DNA from: an uncultured Bryobacterales bacterium
GTDB lineage: Bacteria > Acidobacteriota > Terriglobia > Bryobacterales > UBA6623
Direction: 5' to 3'
NCBI GenBank assembly: GCA_951813605.1
Contig: OX638379.1
Span: 434,001 to 498,000, forward strand
Length of the DNA: 64,000 nucleotides
Made by a program: the position numbers and the translations under genes. Below the pieces are notes generated by a model. It searched no databases, was not told the origin of the DNA, and saw only the letters and a list, made by a program, of their open reading frames with translations. Shown piece by piece: positions 45,289 through 53,299 of the stretch. How positions within the stretch are numbered: the first letter of the stretch is position 1; the number at the start of each line of letters is the position of its first letter.

Positions 45289-46101
45289 ATGTCTGGCGAG
45301 CTAACGCTCGGGATCATCGGAGTCGGGAATCTCGGTGGCGCATTGGCCGAGGGAGCGCTTGCGGCAGGCGCAGTGTCGCGAGTGCTGGGCGCTGATATCT
45401 CCACCAAGCGCCTGAAAGAACTGAGGGATCGAATCGGCGAAGGTTTCGCCATCGCGAGCGCTGCCCAGGCCGCGAGAACCGCTGATGTCGTTGCCATCGC
45501 CGTCAAGCCCCACGTGCTGTCCGCCGTTCTGGATGACCTCCGAGACGTTTTGCGCCCCGGCTGCCCGTTAGTTTCCGTCGCGGCAGGCGTGCAGATCGAG
45601 CGAATTGAGAAGTCGCTACCCTCTGGATGGCCGGTGATTCGAGCCATGCCGAACCTCGCAATGCTAGTTTGCGAGAGCGCGACTGCCTTGAGCGCGAATC
45701 GATTCGTTTCGAAACGCGACATGCAAACGGTCGAGTCCGTATTTCGAGCCGTCGGCATGGTAGTGAAGGTGGAAGAATCTCAGATGCATGCCGTAACGGG
45801 CTTGACAGGCAGCGGACCCGCCTACGTCAGCTTGCTGATCGAGGGCCTCGCCGCTGGAGGCGTCAAGAAGGGGCTTCAGCCCCCTCTCGCCCGGGCACTC
45901 GCCTGCCAGCTGCTCTACGGGACCGCCAAGCTCATCGCAGAGAAGGACTTGCATCCGGCAGTCTTGAGAGACCAGGTGACGACCCCTGGCGGAACCACGA
46001 TCGCCGGCCTGAAAGAGTTGGAAATGCATTCTGTCCGCGGGGCTTTGCTCGCTGCGGTGGAAGCTGCTAGCGAGAGATCGGAAAAACTTGCTGAGTCCTA
46101 A
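45289..46101 (+). CDS. proC: Pyrroline-5-carboxylate reductase
   Basis: A 270-residue enzyme for the last step of proline synthesis, NAD(P)H-dependent reduction of pyrroline-5-carboxylate. The Rossmann motif GIIGVGNLGGALAEG is at the N-terminus, AVKPHVLSAVLDDL and IRAMPNLAMLV in the middle, and the C-terminal signature AVTGLTGSGPAYVSLLIEGLA then LRDQVTTPGGTTIAGLKELE. Length and motifs are complete. It stands alone, with no proA or proB nearby. Confidence 0.97.
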   Translation: MSGELTLGIIGVGNLGGALAEGALAAGAVSRVLGADISTKRLKELRDRIGEGFAIASAAQAARTADVVAIAVKPHVLSAVLDDLRDVLRPGCPLVSVAAGVQIERIEKSLPSGWPVIRAMPNLAMLVCESATALSANRFVSKRDMQTVESVFRAVGMVVKVEESQMHAVTGLTGSGPAYVSLLIEGLAAGGVKKGLQPPLARALACQLLYGTAKLIAEKDLHPAVLRDQVTTPGGTTIAGLKELEMHSVRGALLAAVEAASERSEKLAES

Positions 46102-46238
46102 GATGACGGGCTCTGGGTCCATCGGACACGGGGGGCGCCCCAGGGGAAGCCGAAGGGTTCATTCGCGCCTCGCGCGACGATCGACAGGACCGATCCTGCC
46201 TCGACTTGAGATTCACTGGACAGCGTCAAGCTCGGCCG

Positions 46239-48200
46239 CTACAGCAAGGTCTGCCCCTGCATTCCAAAGGGCTTGGCTACGCCGAAGAAGTCCAGGATGG
46301 TTGTCGGCAGGTCGACGATATTCGGGTTCTGGTTGGGAAGGGAGCGGCTGCTGAACAAGCAGCCAGGCACAAGGTCACGCGCCATTGAATGGTCGCCGGC
46401 CCATGCCCACGGGTTGAGATTCAGTATCTCGCGACCGCTTTCCCCCATGACCGACGCGGACGAGGACCTGTAGCCTGGTGTGTAGCCCACCAAGAGTTCC
46501 GGCATTTCGCCGGCGAATTCCCCGCGGTAAACCTCGCCCCTGCGGTAGACGCGATGGACGGGCCGCTGGCCGGTCTCCGGATCGTGGATTGACTCGAGTT
46601 CGCCCGCGATGCGCTCCGCGACCCGCAGAGCTTCATCTTCGCCGAGGATGCCTTGCCCCTCTCGCCCGACCAGGTTCATATACAAGCCGTTGAACCCTAT
46701 TCCGTACGCCGCTGTCTTCGACCAATCGACATCCAGAATGCTGGCGGAATCCTTGCTGGCCGCTTCGGCCTTTACCGCCAGGTATCCTTCGCGCCGCAGC
46801 CAGGAATTTAGGTGGAACTGTCTGCCGAACGGAGCGAATCCGTGGTCAGAGCAAACCAGCAGCAGGGTGTTGTCGTCCGCCGCTGGAAGGACCCTCCCGA
46901 TGAGCTGGTCCATCTCTTCGTACAGGTGGTGAATGTAGCCTGCGAACCGGACATCGCTCGCCGCGTGCATCGGATGCGTAGCGTCCATGTTGCGCCACAG
47001 CATGTGAGTGTCCTGGTCGGTGCTCGAGACGTAGAAGAAGAACAGCCCCTCGCGGTATCGCTCCCACTCGTATTCGAAAAGCCTCAAGCGGTCCTTGAGG
47101 ATGAGTTCGGCCTGCTTCACGTAGCCTTCGTCGTCCAAGACGCGATAGTCGAGTGCCTTGGTGTCGGATGGCAGGCCCTTGGTCCAGAACGGGCCGATCT
47201 GGCTCGCAATCTCTCCTCCCACTTCTTCGGGATAGGTGACCGGCATCGCCTGCTCCGACGGATCGATGTTGATCGGCGTGACGTAGAGCTTCAGGTGCGG
47301 ATGAGCTTCCCTTAAATAGAACCGACAAATGCCCGAGACTCCGACCAACATGGGCACCATCGCGAATCTAACCGACAACCAGTCGCTGTACTCACCCCGT
47401 TGGAGAAGAATCCTCTGGCCTTGGACTCCCACCAGGACCGCTTCGTTCGCTTGGTCCACATCAACCGTGAACGGGATGCGGGTCTCCTGCGCATCCTTCC
47501 GCAAAGCGTTCTCCGGGCCAGCCAGTTCCGCCTCGACACGACCATTGCGAGCCTCGACATGATGCACCACTCCGCCAGTCAATCCCGGGTACACCTCGTC
47601 TGGGTCGGTGGTGAAGTAGTTGAAGCGACCGAAGGAATCAGCCAAGTCCGGCGTGCCCATCCCGCTGATAGCTCGTGTCGCCGTGTCGTCGACCGGGAAG
47701 TTCGTCGGGATCTTGATCACGGTCGAGGGGATGCCAGAGTCCGCAAGATAGGTCCAGAACGGCACGCCTACTCGCTTGTTTACGACGCCGGGCCCACCCA
47801 TGGCTAATTCGTAGTCGCCGAGGCTGAATGTGCGTGCGGCGGGGCGAGCCTCCCAGATGGAGAAGTAAGGCTGGTAGGTCAAGGGATCCCGCACGATGAA
47901 GTCTGCGATCGTGTGGCTTCCGGGGTCCGTACCAGTGATAAACGTGCTCCAAGCCACCGGGCTCAGGGCCGGCATCGTAGTGCCCAGCTTGCGAAATGCC
48001 CCCATCTGAGCCAGCTTACGGAAATTCGGAGCGCGACCCTCGTCCATCAGCGCTTGTATGATCGTCGGATCGAGCCCGTCCAGACCGAGCACGATGACCC
48101 GGCGGCCCGTGCCGCTAAGTAGCGGCGCGGTTCCGCAGGCCGAGCCCAGGGCGGAGACGCTCCCAGCAAGGGAGGCCGCGAACTTGCGACGCGTGATCAT
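46239..48200 (-). CDS. Exported type I phosphodiesterase/nucleotide pyrophosphatase-family protein
   Basis: A 653-residue alkaline phosphatase-superfamily protein. The N-terminus MITRRKFAASLAGSVSALGSAC combines a twin-arginine-like signal with a cysteine (Cys22) that could be lipidated, though the lipobox is weak. The metal site opens RRVIVLGLDGLDP (Asp41), and the nucleophile is probably Ser80 in MPALSPVAWSTFITG, where nucleotide pyrophosphatases have Thr. LVCSDHGFAPFGRQFHLN and a later GDHS are further metal ligands. The end, DLPTTILDFFGV, is typical. Substrate unknown. It lies downstream of uxaC, with a hairpin in the 39-base gap. Confidence 0.88.
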   Translation of the reverse strand: MITRRKFAASLAGSVSALGSACGTAPLLSGTGRRVIVLGLDGLDPTIIQALMDEGRAPNFRKLAQMGAFRKLGTTMPALSPVAWSTFITGTDPGSHTIADFIVRDPLTYQPYFSIWEARPAARTFSLGDYELAMGGPGVVNKRVGVPFWTYLADSGIPSTVIKIPTNFPVDDTATRAISGMGTPDLADSFGRFNYFTTDPDEVYPGLTGGVVHHVEARNGRVEAELAGPENALRKDAQETRIPFTVDVDQANEAVLVGVQGQRILLQRGEYSDWLSVRFAMVPMLVGVSGICRFYLREAHPHLKLYVTPINIDPSEQAMPVTYPEEVGGEIASQIGPFWTKGLPSDTKALDYRVLDDEGYVKQAELILKDRLRLFEYEWERYREGLFFFYVSSTDQDTHMLWRNMDATHPMHAASDVRFAGYIHHLYEEMDQLIGRVLPAADDNTLLLVCSDHGFAPFGRQFHLNSWLRREGYLAVKAEAASKDSASILDVDWSKTAAYGIGFNGLYMNLVGREGQGILGEDEALRVAERIAGELESIHDPETGQRPVHRVYRRGEVYRGEFAGEMPELLVGYTPGYRSSSASVMGESGREILNLNPWAWAGDHSMARDLVPGCLFSSRSLPNQNPNIVDLPTTILDFFGVAKPFGMQGQTLL

Positions 48201-48221
48201 GCGGGAGCGACCTTCGATTGC

Positions 48222-48239
48222 GCGGGCCGGAAGGCCCGC
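48222..48239 (-). terminator. GC-rich hairpin between uxaC and the phosphodiesterase-like gene
   Basis: GCGGGCC-GGAA-GGCCCGC is a perfect 7-bp stem with a four-base loop, directly after the uxaC stop on the minus strand. No U-run follows; it may end most uxaC transcripts or act as an mRNA stabiliser within a shared transcript. Confidence 0.45.
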
Positions 48240-49646
48240 CTAGACGCCCTCGAGGCGCAAGTAGTCTCGGATGTTGCGGAAGCATAGCTTCTCCACCAAC
48301 CCACCGACCAAGCCGTAGTCATTTGGAATCTCTCCGCTAGCCATTTCCCTGCCGAGCAGGTTGCAAAGTACCCGCCGGAAATACTCGTGTCGCGGATACG
48401 ACATGAACGAGCGCGAGTCGGTCAGCATGCCCACGAAACGGGATAGCAAGCCGACGTTCGAGAGGCAGTTCAGCTGCCACTCCATAGCCTCCTTCTGGTC
48501 GAGGTACCACCAACCGGAGCCGAATTGCATCTTGCCGGGAATCAACCCATCTTGGAAGTTGCCGAGCATCGTGGCGAACGTGTAGTTGTCGTTCGGGTTG
48601 TTGTTGTAAAGGATCATGCGTGGCAGCCCGCCATCACGATCCAGTCGGTCGAGATAGCGGCCAAGCGACTCGACCTGCGGCCAGTCCCCGATTGAGTCGA
48701 AGCCGGTGTCCGCCCCGGCGGCCACGAACCCCCGCGTGTTGTTGTTTCGCCGCGCTCCCAAGTGCATTTGCTTGGTCCAGCCCTTCGACGCATCCAGCTG
48801 GCCGAAGAAGAGCATCATGAATGCCGCAAACTGGGCATGCTCCGCAGGAGAGGCGGGAGTGCCGTCCCTTGTCCCGTCGAAAACGGCCTCGACGGCGGAT
48901 TCAGACGGAAAGTCGCTGTACACGTAATCCAGCCCGTGATCGGAAAGCCGGCATCCCATCGAGTGGAAATAGTCGTGTCGCTGCCCAATCGCATCCAGGA
49001 AATCCCTGAACGACCGGACCTCATGATTTGCCGAAGCCTCGAGCGCCGAGACCCACGAATTGAAGACACCCGGGTGATTCACTGTGAGCGCCGTGTCCGG
49101 TCGGAACGCAGGATAGACCCTCGTCTCCAAATCGGACGCTGCGATTGCCTGGTGATGGGCGAGGTCGTCGGTGGGGTCGTCAGTCGTGCAGAGCGCGCGA
49201 ACGTCGAATTTGGCCAGGATGCCGAACACGCTCAGGTCCCTTTGCGCCAGTCGCTCGCTGGCGAGCTCCCAAACGGTCTCGGCGGTCGACTCGTCCAGCA
49301 AGCCATCGAACCCGAAATAGCGCTTCAGCTCGAGATGGCTCCAGTGGTACAACGGGTTCCGCAAGGTGTCGGGCACCGTCCTTGCCCAAGCCAGGAATTT
49401 TTCGTAGGGGTCCGCGTCGCCCGTGCAGTAGGCCTCGCCCACCCCGTTGGCTCGCATTGCCCGCCATTTGTAGTGGTCTCCCGCTAGCCAAATCTCGAAC
49501 AGGTTCCGAAACTGTCGATTTGAAGCGATGTCCTCCGGGGGAAGGTGGCAGTGGTAATCGAGAACTGGCTGACCCTTCGCGTAGGTGTGGTAGAGCCGCT
49601 TGGCGTGTTCTGTCGTGAGCAGAAAATCTTCGTGAATAAAGGACAT
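48240..49646 (-). CDS. uxaC: Glucuronate/galacturonate isomerase
   Basis: A 468-residue uronate isomerase of the amidohydrolase superfamily, which turns D-glucuronate into fructuronate or D-galacturonate into tagaturonate. Signatures: FLLTTEHAKRLYHTYAKGQPVLDYHCHLPPEDIA with the HxH metal site, LFEIWLAGDHYKWRAMRANGV, CTTDDPTDDL, MQLHLGA-like here KQMHLGARRNNN, and SDSRSF-like here LTDSRSFMSYPRHEYFRR. Full length. uxaE lies 3.6 kb away on the same strand, which supports a hexuronate role. Confidence 0.97.
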   Translation of the reverse strand: MSFIHEDFLLTTEHAKRLYHTYAKGQPVLDYHCHLPPEDIASNRQFRNLFEIWLAGDHYKWRAMRANGVGEAYCTGDADPYEKFLAWARTVPDTLRNPLYHWSHLELKRYFGFDGLLDESTAETVWELASERLAQRDLSVFGILAKFDVRALCTTDDPTDDLAHHQAIAASDLETRVYPAFRPDTALTVNHPGVFNSWVSALEASANHEVRSFRDFLDAIGQRHDYFHSMGCRLSDHGLDYVYSDFPSESAVEAVFDGTRDGTPASPAEHAQFAAFMMLFFGQLDASKGWTKQMHLGARRNNNTRGFVAAGADTGFDSIGDWPQVESLGRYLDRLDRDGGLPRMILYNNNPNDNYTFATMLGNFQDGLIPGKMQFGSGWWYLDQKEAMEWQLNCLSNVGLLSRFVGMLTDSRSFMSYPRHEYFRRVLCNLLGREMASGEIPNDYGLVGGLVEKLCFRNIRDYLRLEGV

Positions 49647-49702
49647 CCGGTTGCTCCGGTCCGTTCACCATCATACGCGCAACCCTCAGGGTCCGCGGTA
49701 GG

Positions 49703-50086
49703 TCACGCCGAGTGACCAAGAACCCGTGTCCAGCCAAGAGTAAGCGCTAGCAGCGCCCCTGCCAGTGCCATATCGGCCGTCCACGGTACGCCAGCGCTCT
49801 CCAAGAGTAGGAGGGCCTTCAAGCCAGTGGAAATGTCGTTCCAACAAGACGCCACGAGAGTGGTCATGGTGCCGAGCACGACCGCATCGGACCAGCCTGC
49901 CCAGATTGCAGGCTCGAACCGTGGCTGGGCGCGGGTGTTGCAAGCCGCCATCATCTGAATGAATTCCGCACTGGGAACCTTGCCGCGCTGGGCCGCAATC
50001 TGGCGGGAGAACTCGCTTTGCAATAGTGCTTCCATCGGATCCTCCAACGGCTCTGGTCCGACTCGCCTGCGCCTGAGCATGCTCAT
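49703..50086 (-). CDS. Small membrane protein coupled to an ECF sigma factor
   Basis: A 127-residue protein I do not recognise. The N-terminal half is soluble and charged (SEFSRQIAAQRGKVPSAEFIQMMAACN), the C-terminal half has two hydrophobic segments (~66-84 and ~100-124). Its ATG overlaps the sigma factor stop (ATGA), so the two are translationally coupled. By position and layout (cytoplasmic head plus membrane tail) it could be an anti-sigma factor, but no zinc-binding or known anti-sigma motif is seen. Confidence 0.7.
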   Translation of the reverse strand: MSMLRRRRVGPEPLEDPMEALLQSEFSRQIAAQRGKVPSAEFIQMMAACNTRAQPRFEPAIWAGWSDAVVLGTMTTLVASCWNDISTGLKALLLLESAGVPWTADMALAGALLALTLGWTRVLGHSA

Positions 50087-50607
50087 TTGTGTGCTCCGTC
50101 CTTGGTCCCGCTACCAGCAGCCATGCGCCGAGCCAGCTTCGTGCGCGCCCGGAAGGCGAGCACCCGCACGCTCGCCCGACTGAGTTTCATGATGCTAGCA
50201 ACTTCCTTGTGCGTGAATGCTTCCGCGTAAAGGAGCCATAGCAGTTGCTGCTCGCGCTTGGAGAGGGTCCGAAGCGCCTCCCGCAGTTCAATGCTCTCCG
50301 CGAGATGGGGTTCGCTGCCACCCGTCGCGCGGTTGCGGATCGACAGTTTCAGCCTCTGCTGGCGCTGCACGGTGCGCCAGTGGTCCGAGATAGCGTTCGA
50401 AGCGATCCGATACAGGTAGGCGCGAGCCTGAGGCGTCGCAGGCGTGGAGGCCATGCGGCTTCCGAGGAACTTGATATAGGTGATCTGGAAAAGGTCGTCC
50501 ACTGCGCTACGGTCTCCGGAGTGACGGAGGATGTACGCCCGGATCGACGTGGCCGTGGCCTCGTAGAACTCCTGAAACGAATCCGCTCCAGACGGAGGCT
50601 GGCTCAT
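50083..50607 (-). CDS. ECF-type RNA polymerase sigma factor
   Basis: A 174-residue sigma70-family protein. Region 2 reads SFQEFYEATATSIRAYILRHSGD, AVDDLFQITYIKFL and ARAYLYRIASNAISDHWR; region 4 reads LREALRTLSKREQQLLWLLYAEAFTHKEVASIMKLSRASVRVLAFRARTKL, a clear helix-turn-helix. The start at 50607 (MSQPPSG) was chosen because region 2 begins soon after and TAGGAT lies 5 bases before; the frame is open upstream over the neighbouring gene. It is the middle gene of a three-gene run with small membrane proteins on both sides. Confidence 0.9.
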   Translation of the reverse strand: MSQPPSGADSFQEFYEATATSIRAYILRHSGDRSAVDDLFQITYIKFLGSRMASTPATPQARAYLYRIASNAISDHWRTVQRQQRLKLSIRNRATGGSEPHLAESIELREALRTLSKREQQLLWLLYAEAFTHKEVASIMKLSRASVRVLAFRARTKLARRMAAGSGTKDGAHK

Positions 50608-50635
50608 CGATCCTAGCCTGACTGCCGGTTGGACG

Positions 50636-51109
50636 TTACGGTAGTTCGGTTCCGCCGCGTTGCGGGCCCTCGGGATCCAACGGGGTTCCCCCGGCGGCTT
50701 CGACGGCCTGATTCGTCCCGTGCCTTTCCGAGCGTCGAGCCACGTAGGCCGAAAGAAGCAATCCCGCACCGGGAGCGAAAATCGCCACGCCGGGTATGAA
50801 TCCGCCAACGGAGCCGGCGAGGAGAAGGAAGCCGATGCCAAGGCATGTCAGTACGGCTCCTGGGACGAACAGCCCCACCCATCGCTCGTTTGGCTTGGTT
50901 GGCTCTAGCGAAAGCGTCTCGGCCAGCCTTGCTCCCTCCGGCCCTTGCATGGCCGCGGCGAAGGCTTCGCCCGTGGAGAACTTTTCGATCAGGTGACGAA
51001 TCAGCTCGGCTCGATGCTCCCTTGATTTGCGTCTCGTGACATTGGCGAACCAAACGATCGCGACGATCATTGCGATTCCGCCCAGCGGAACCAGGACTTC
51101 TGTCAACAT
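50636..51109 (-). CDS. Small membrane protein upstream of an ECF sigma factor
   Basis: A 157-residue protein, not recognised. It has an N-terminal membrane helix (VLVPLGGIAMIVAIVWFAN), a basic then mixed cytoplasmic stretch (RRKSREHRAELIRHLIEKF), and two close hydrophobic segments (~78-122), then a Gly/Pro-rich tail. GGAGGGAG lies before the ATG. It is the first gene of the run and lies 28 bases before the sigma factor gene, so it probably belongs to the same regulatory unit. Confidence 0.75.
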   Translation of the reverse strand: MLTEVLVPLGGIAMIVAIVWFANVTRRKSREHRAELIRHLIEKFSTGEAFAAAMQGPEGARLAETLSLEPTKPNERWVGLFVPGAVLTCLGIGFLLLAGSVGGFIPGVAIFAPGAGLLLSAYVARRSERHGTNQAVEAAGGTPLDPEGPQRGGTELP

Positions 51110-51280
51110 TGCTCCCTCCTCTGGATTGGTAATGCGAATGCCGGCGGGTTTCCTCCGGCTCTACTTGCATAACGGATCTGCGGCGAGGATCGTTAACAGT
51201 TGCTCCTTCCGAATTCGCGGGGAGGCTTAGCAAGTCTCGGTTGGCGGACGGGATGCGGCGCAACGGGCTCAGCTTCGCGC

Positions 51281-52420
51281 CTAGACTCCGGCCACTGTCG
51301 CTTCGATCAGTTCGTCCACGACTTCCTGCAGTGCCGCTTCCCGCGTCGCTCCGGAACGCACCGCCCGCCGGTAGGTTTGGACCTGCGTGTGGGCACTAGT
51401 TCCCCGCTCGACAATCGTGCGGGCGTGCTCGATCTCGTCCACGCAATCGAATGCCTTTGCGTCCTTGTGCAAAATTTCGAGCAGCTCCTCCATCAGATCC
51501 CGGAAGGGCACGATGTACCCTCGTCCGAAGTCCACCATTCCCTCGTCCAGCCCGTAGCGCTGTCCTCGCCAGCGGTTCTCGTGAACCAGCATCCGCGCGT
51601 AGACCCGCCATCGCTGGTTGTCCCGGCGGAGCCGGTACAGCATACGACACAGGCAGCGGAATAGCGCGGCACAGCAGATTGCATCCTCCAGTCGGGTGCA
51701 AACGTCGGTAATCCGCATTTCGAGGGTCGGGAAGCGGGCACTTGGCCGCACGTCCCACCAGAGCTTCGTAGCATCTTCCAGCAGGCCTGCCTCGATCATC
51801 ACATCGATAGCGCGACGGAATTCGCCATAGCTCTCGAAGCGCTCGGGCAGACCAGTCCGCGGAAGAGCGTCGAAGACGCACAGCCGATAGGATTTGAGGC
51901 CTGTCTCGGTGCCCTCCCAGAACGGCGAGGACGTGCTCAGCGCCAGCAAGTGCGGCAGAAAGTACGTGACCTGATTCAGAATGTCGATCCGAAGATCGTC
52001 GTCCTCGATGCCGACGTGTACGTGCATGCCCCCAATGAGGAGGCGATTAGCAACCACCTGCATGTCTCGCTGCAGCACTTGGTACCGCTCCTTCTCGGTG
52101 TGCTTCTGCTCCTTCCAGTCGGCAAACGGATGCGTCGACGCGGCGATCGGTGCCATGCCGTGAGAGCCTGCCACGTCGGCAACGGTTCGGCGTAGTCGCG
52201 CCAACTCGCCGCGCACCTCGGCGATGGATTCGCACACAGCTGTTCCGACTTCGACTTGCGGGCGCAGGAATTCTCTGCTGAACTGTCCGGGCAGCCTCGA
52301 CTCGAACGCGTCGATGAGCGAACTTGGAGGTTCGCTGACCAAGTCCCTTGACTCAACATCGACAAGGAGGTATTCTTCCTCAACTCCGACAGTGAGGCTC
52401 GGTTCACGGACGGGCATCAT
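51281..52420 (-). CDS. Carboxylate-amine ligase of the GCS2/YbdK family
   Basis: A 379-residue ATP-dependent ligase of the glutamate-cysteine ligase 2 superfamily. Signatures: LTVGVEEEYLLVD, EFLRPQVEVGTAVC, ASTHPFADW, LLIGGMHVHVGIED, FWEGTETGLKSYR, LEMRITDVCTRLEDA and HENRWRGQRYGLDE. The start at 52420 has GGGGAG 6 bases before it and overlaps the end of the N-formylglutamate amidohydrolase-family gene by 17 bases; the second ATG (52417) is equally possible. The family adds an amine (often cysteine or another amino acid) to a carboxylate, but the substrates of YbdK-type members are mostly unknown. Confidence 0.9.
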   Translation of the reverse strand: MMPVREPSLTVGVEEEYLLVDVESRDLVSEPPSSLIDAFESRLPGQFSREFLRPQVEVGTAVCESIAEVRGELARLRRTVADVAGSHGMAPIAASTHPFADWKEQKHTEKERYQVLQRDMQVVANRLLIGGMHVHVGIEDDDLRIDILNQVTYFLPHLLALSTSSPFWEGTETGLKSYRLCVFDALPRTGLPERFESYGEFRRAIDVMIEAGLLEDATKLWWDVRPSARFPTLEMRITDVCTRLEDAICCAALFRCLCRMLYRLRRDNQRWRVYARMLVHENRWRGQRYGLDEGMVDFGRGYIVPFRDLMEELLEILHKDAKAFDCVDEIEHARTIVERGTSAHTQVQTYRRAVRSGATREAALQEVVDELIEATVAGV

Positions 52421-53276
52421 GTGACTCCCCGCTATTGGATTGGAACGAAGCCAATGCGGTTTCGAGGGCGTTTCCGAGCAACTCGGAGTAGAGCGCAACG
52501 CTGTTCTCGTCCCGGATCAGATCGGACCGAATCTCGATTAGTGCGCTGGGAAGCCCCGCGGACGAGGCGTGGAACTCTTGTGAGAAGTCGAAGTGATCCC
52601 GAGCCGAGTATGGCTCGTTGTCGCCAACCACCACACCTGCATTGGCGCGGAGGGCTTCGACAAGGGGGCGCGCGATTCGCGGGTCTTCGTCCCATAGCAC
52701 TCCAAAGTGCCAAGGGCGGGAGGATCCGTTGATCCTTCGCGTAAAACTATGAAGCGCTACGTAAACGGGCGTTCTGCCCTCTTGCCGCATGCGGTCCAAG
52801 GCGCTCGAAATGGCATTGTGATACGGCTTGAACAAAGCCTCGACTCTGCTCTCGACGTCGGCCGGCGTGATACCCATGTTGCCGGGAATCGGCGTTCCGT
52901 CGCTGATGGTGAGAATGGATGCCTCCGATCCGGGTTTTCGATTGCAATCTATGACCAGGCGCGAGTAGCCGGACAGAATCGCTGTAGCATCGAACCTTTC
53001 CGATAGACGCAGTGTCACCTTGGACGCGCCTGGGTCCCACCCGATGTGGCGTTTCAGGTCCCGGAGCTCGACCCCCAGGGTGCCGAGCGACGCCGGGACC
53101 GCGTGCGACGCGTGGTCACAAGTGAGCAGAATCGGACCACGACCGCGCGCGTTCTCTACACGGTAGGGCGGAGGATCGCGCTCCGCTAGCAGCGGCGCCG
53201 ATGGCGATGAAGTCTCGCAAGCAGCCGCAGCCTCCCGACGGGCGACTCCGTCACGGACAAAGGCTTGGCTTGGCAT
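52404..53276 (-). CDS. N-formylglutamate amidohydrolase-family protein
   Basis: A 290-residue protein with the family core: GPILLTCDHASHAVPASLGTLG, HIGWDPGASKVTLRLSERFDATAIL, YSRLVIDCNR, VALHSFTRRING and PSALIEIRSDLI. The first ~40 residues are poorly conserved and could be a late-start artefact. In histidine breakdown this enzyme frees glutamate from formylglutamate, but no hut genes are near; instead the gene overlaps a GCS2-type ligase. Such pairs have been predicted to make or break unusual amides, so the true substrate is open. Confidence 0.88.
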   Translation of the reverse strand: MPSQAFVRDGVARREAAAACETSSPSAPLLAERDPPPYRVENARGRGPILLTCDHASHAVPASLGTLGVELRDLKRHIGWDPGASKVTLRLSERFDATAILSGYSRLVIDCNRKPGSEASILTISDGTPIPGNMGITPADVESRVEALFKPYHNAISSALDRMRQEGRTPVYVALHSFTRRINGSSRPWHFGVLWDEDPRIARPLVEALRANAGVVVGDNEPYSARDHFDFSQEFHASSAGLPSALIEIRSDLIRDENSVALYSELLGNALETALASFQSNSGESHDARP

Positions 53277-53299
53277 TGCGGCAAAACGCGTTCCGGTGA

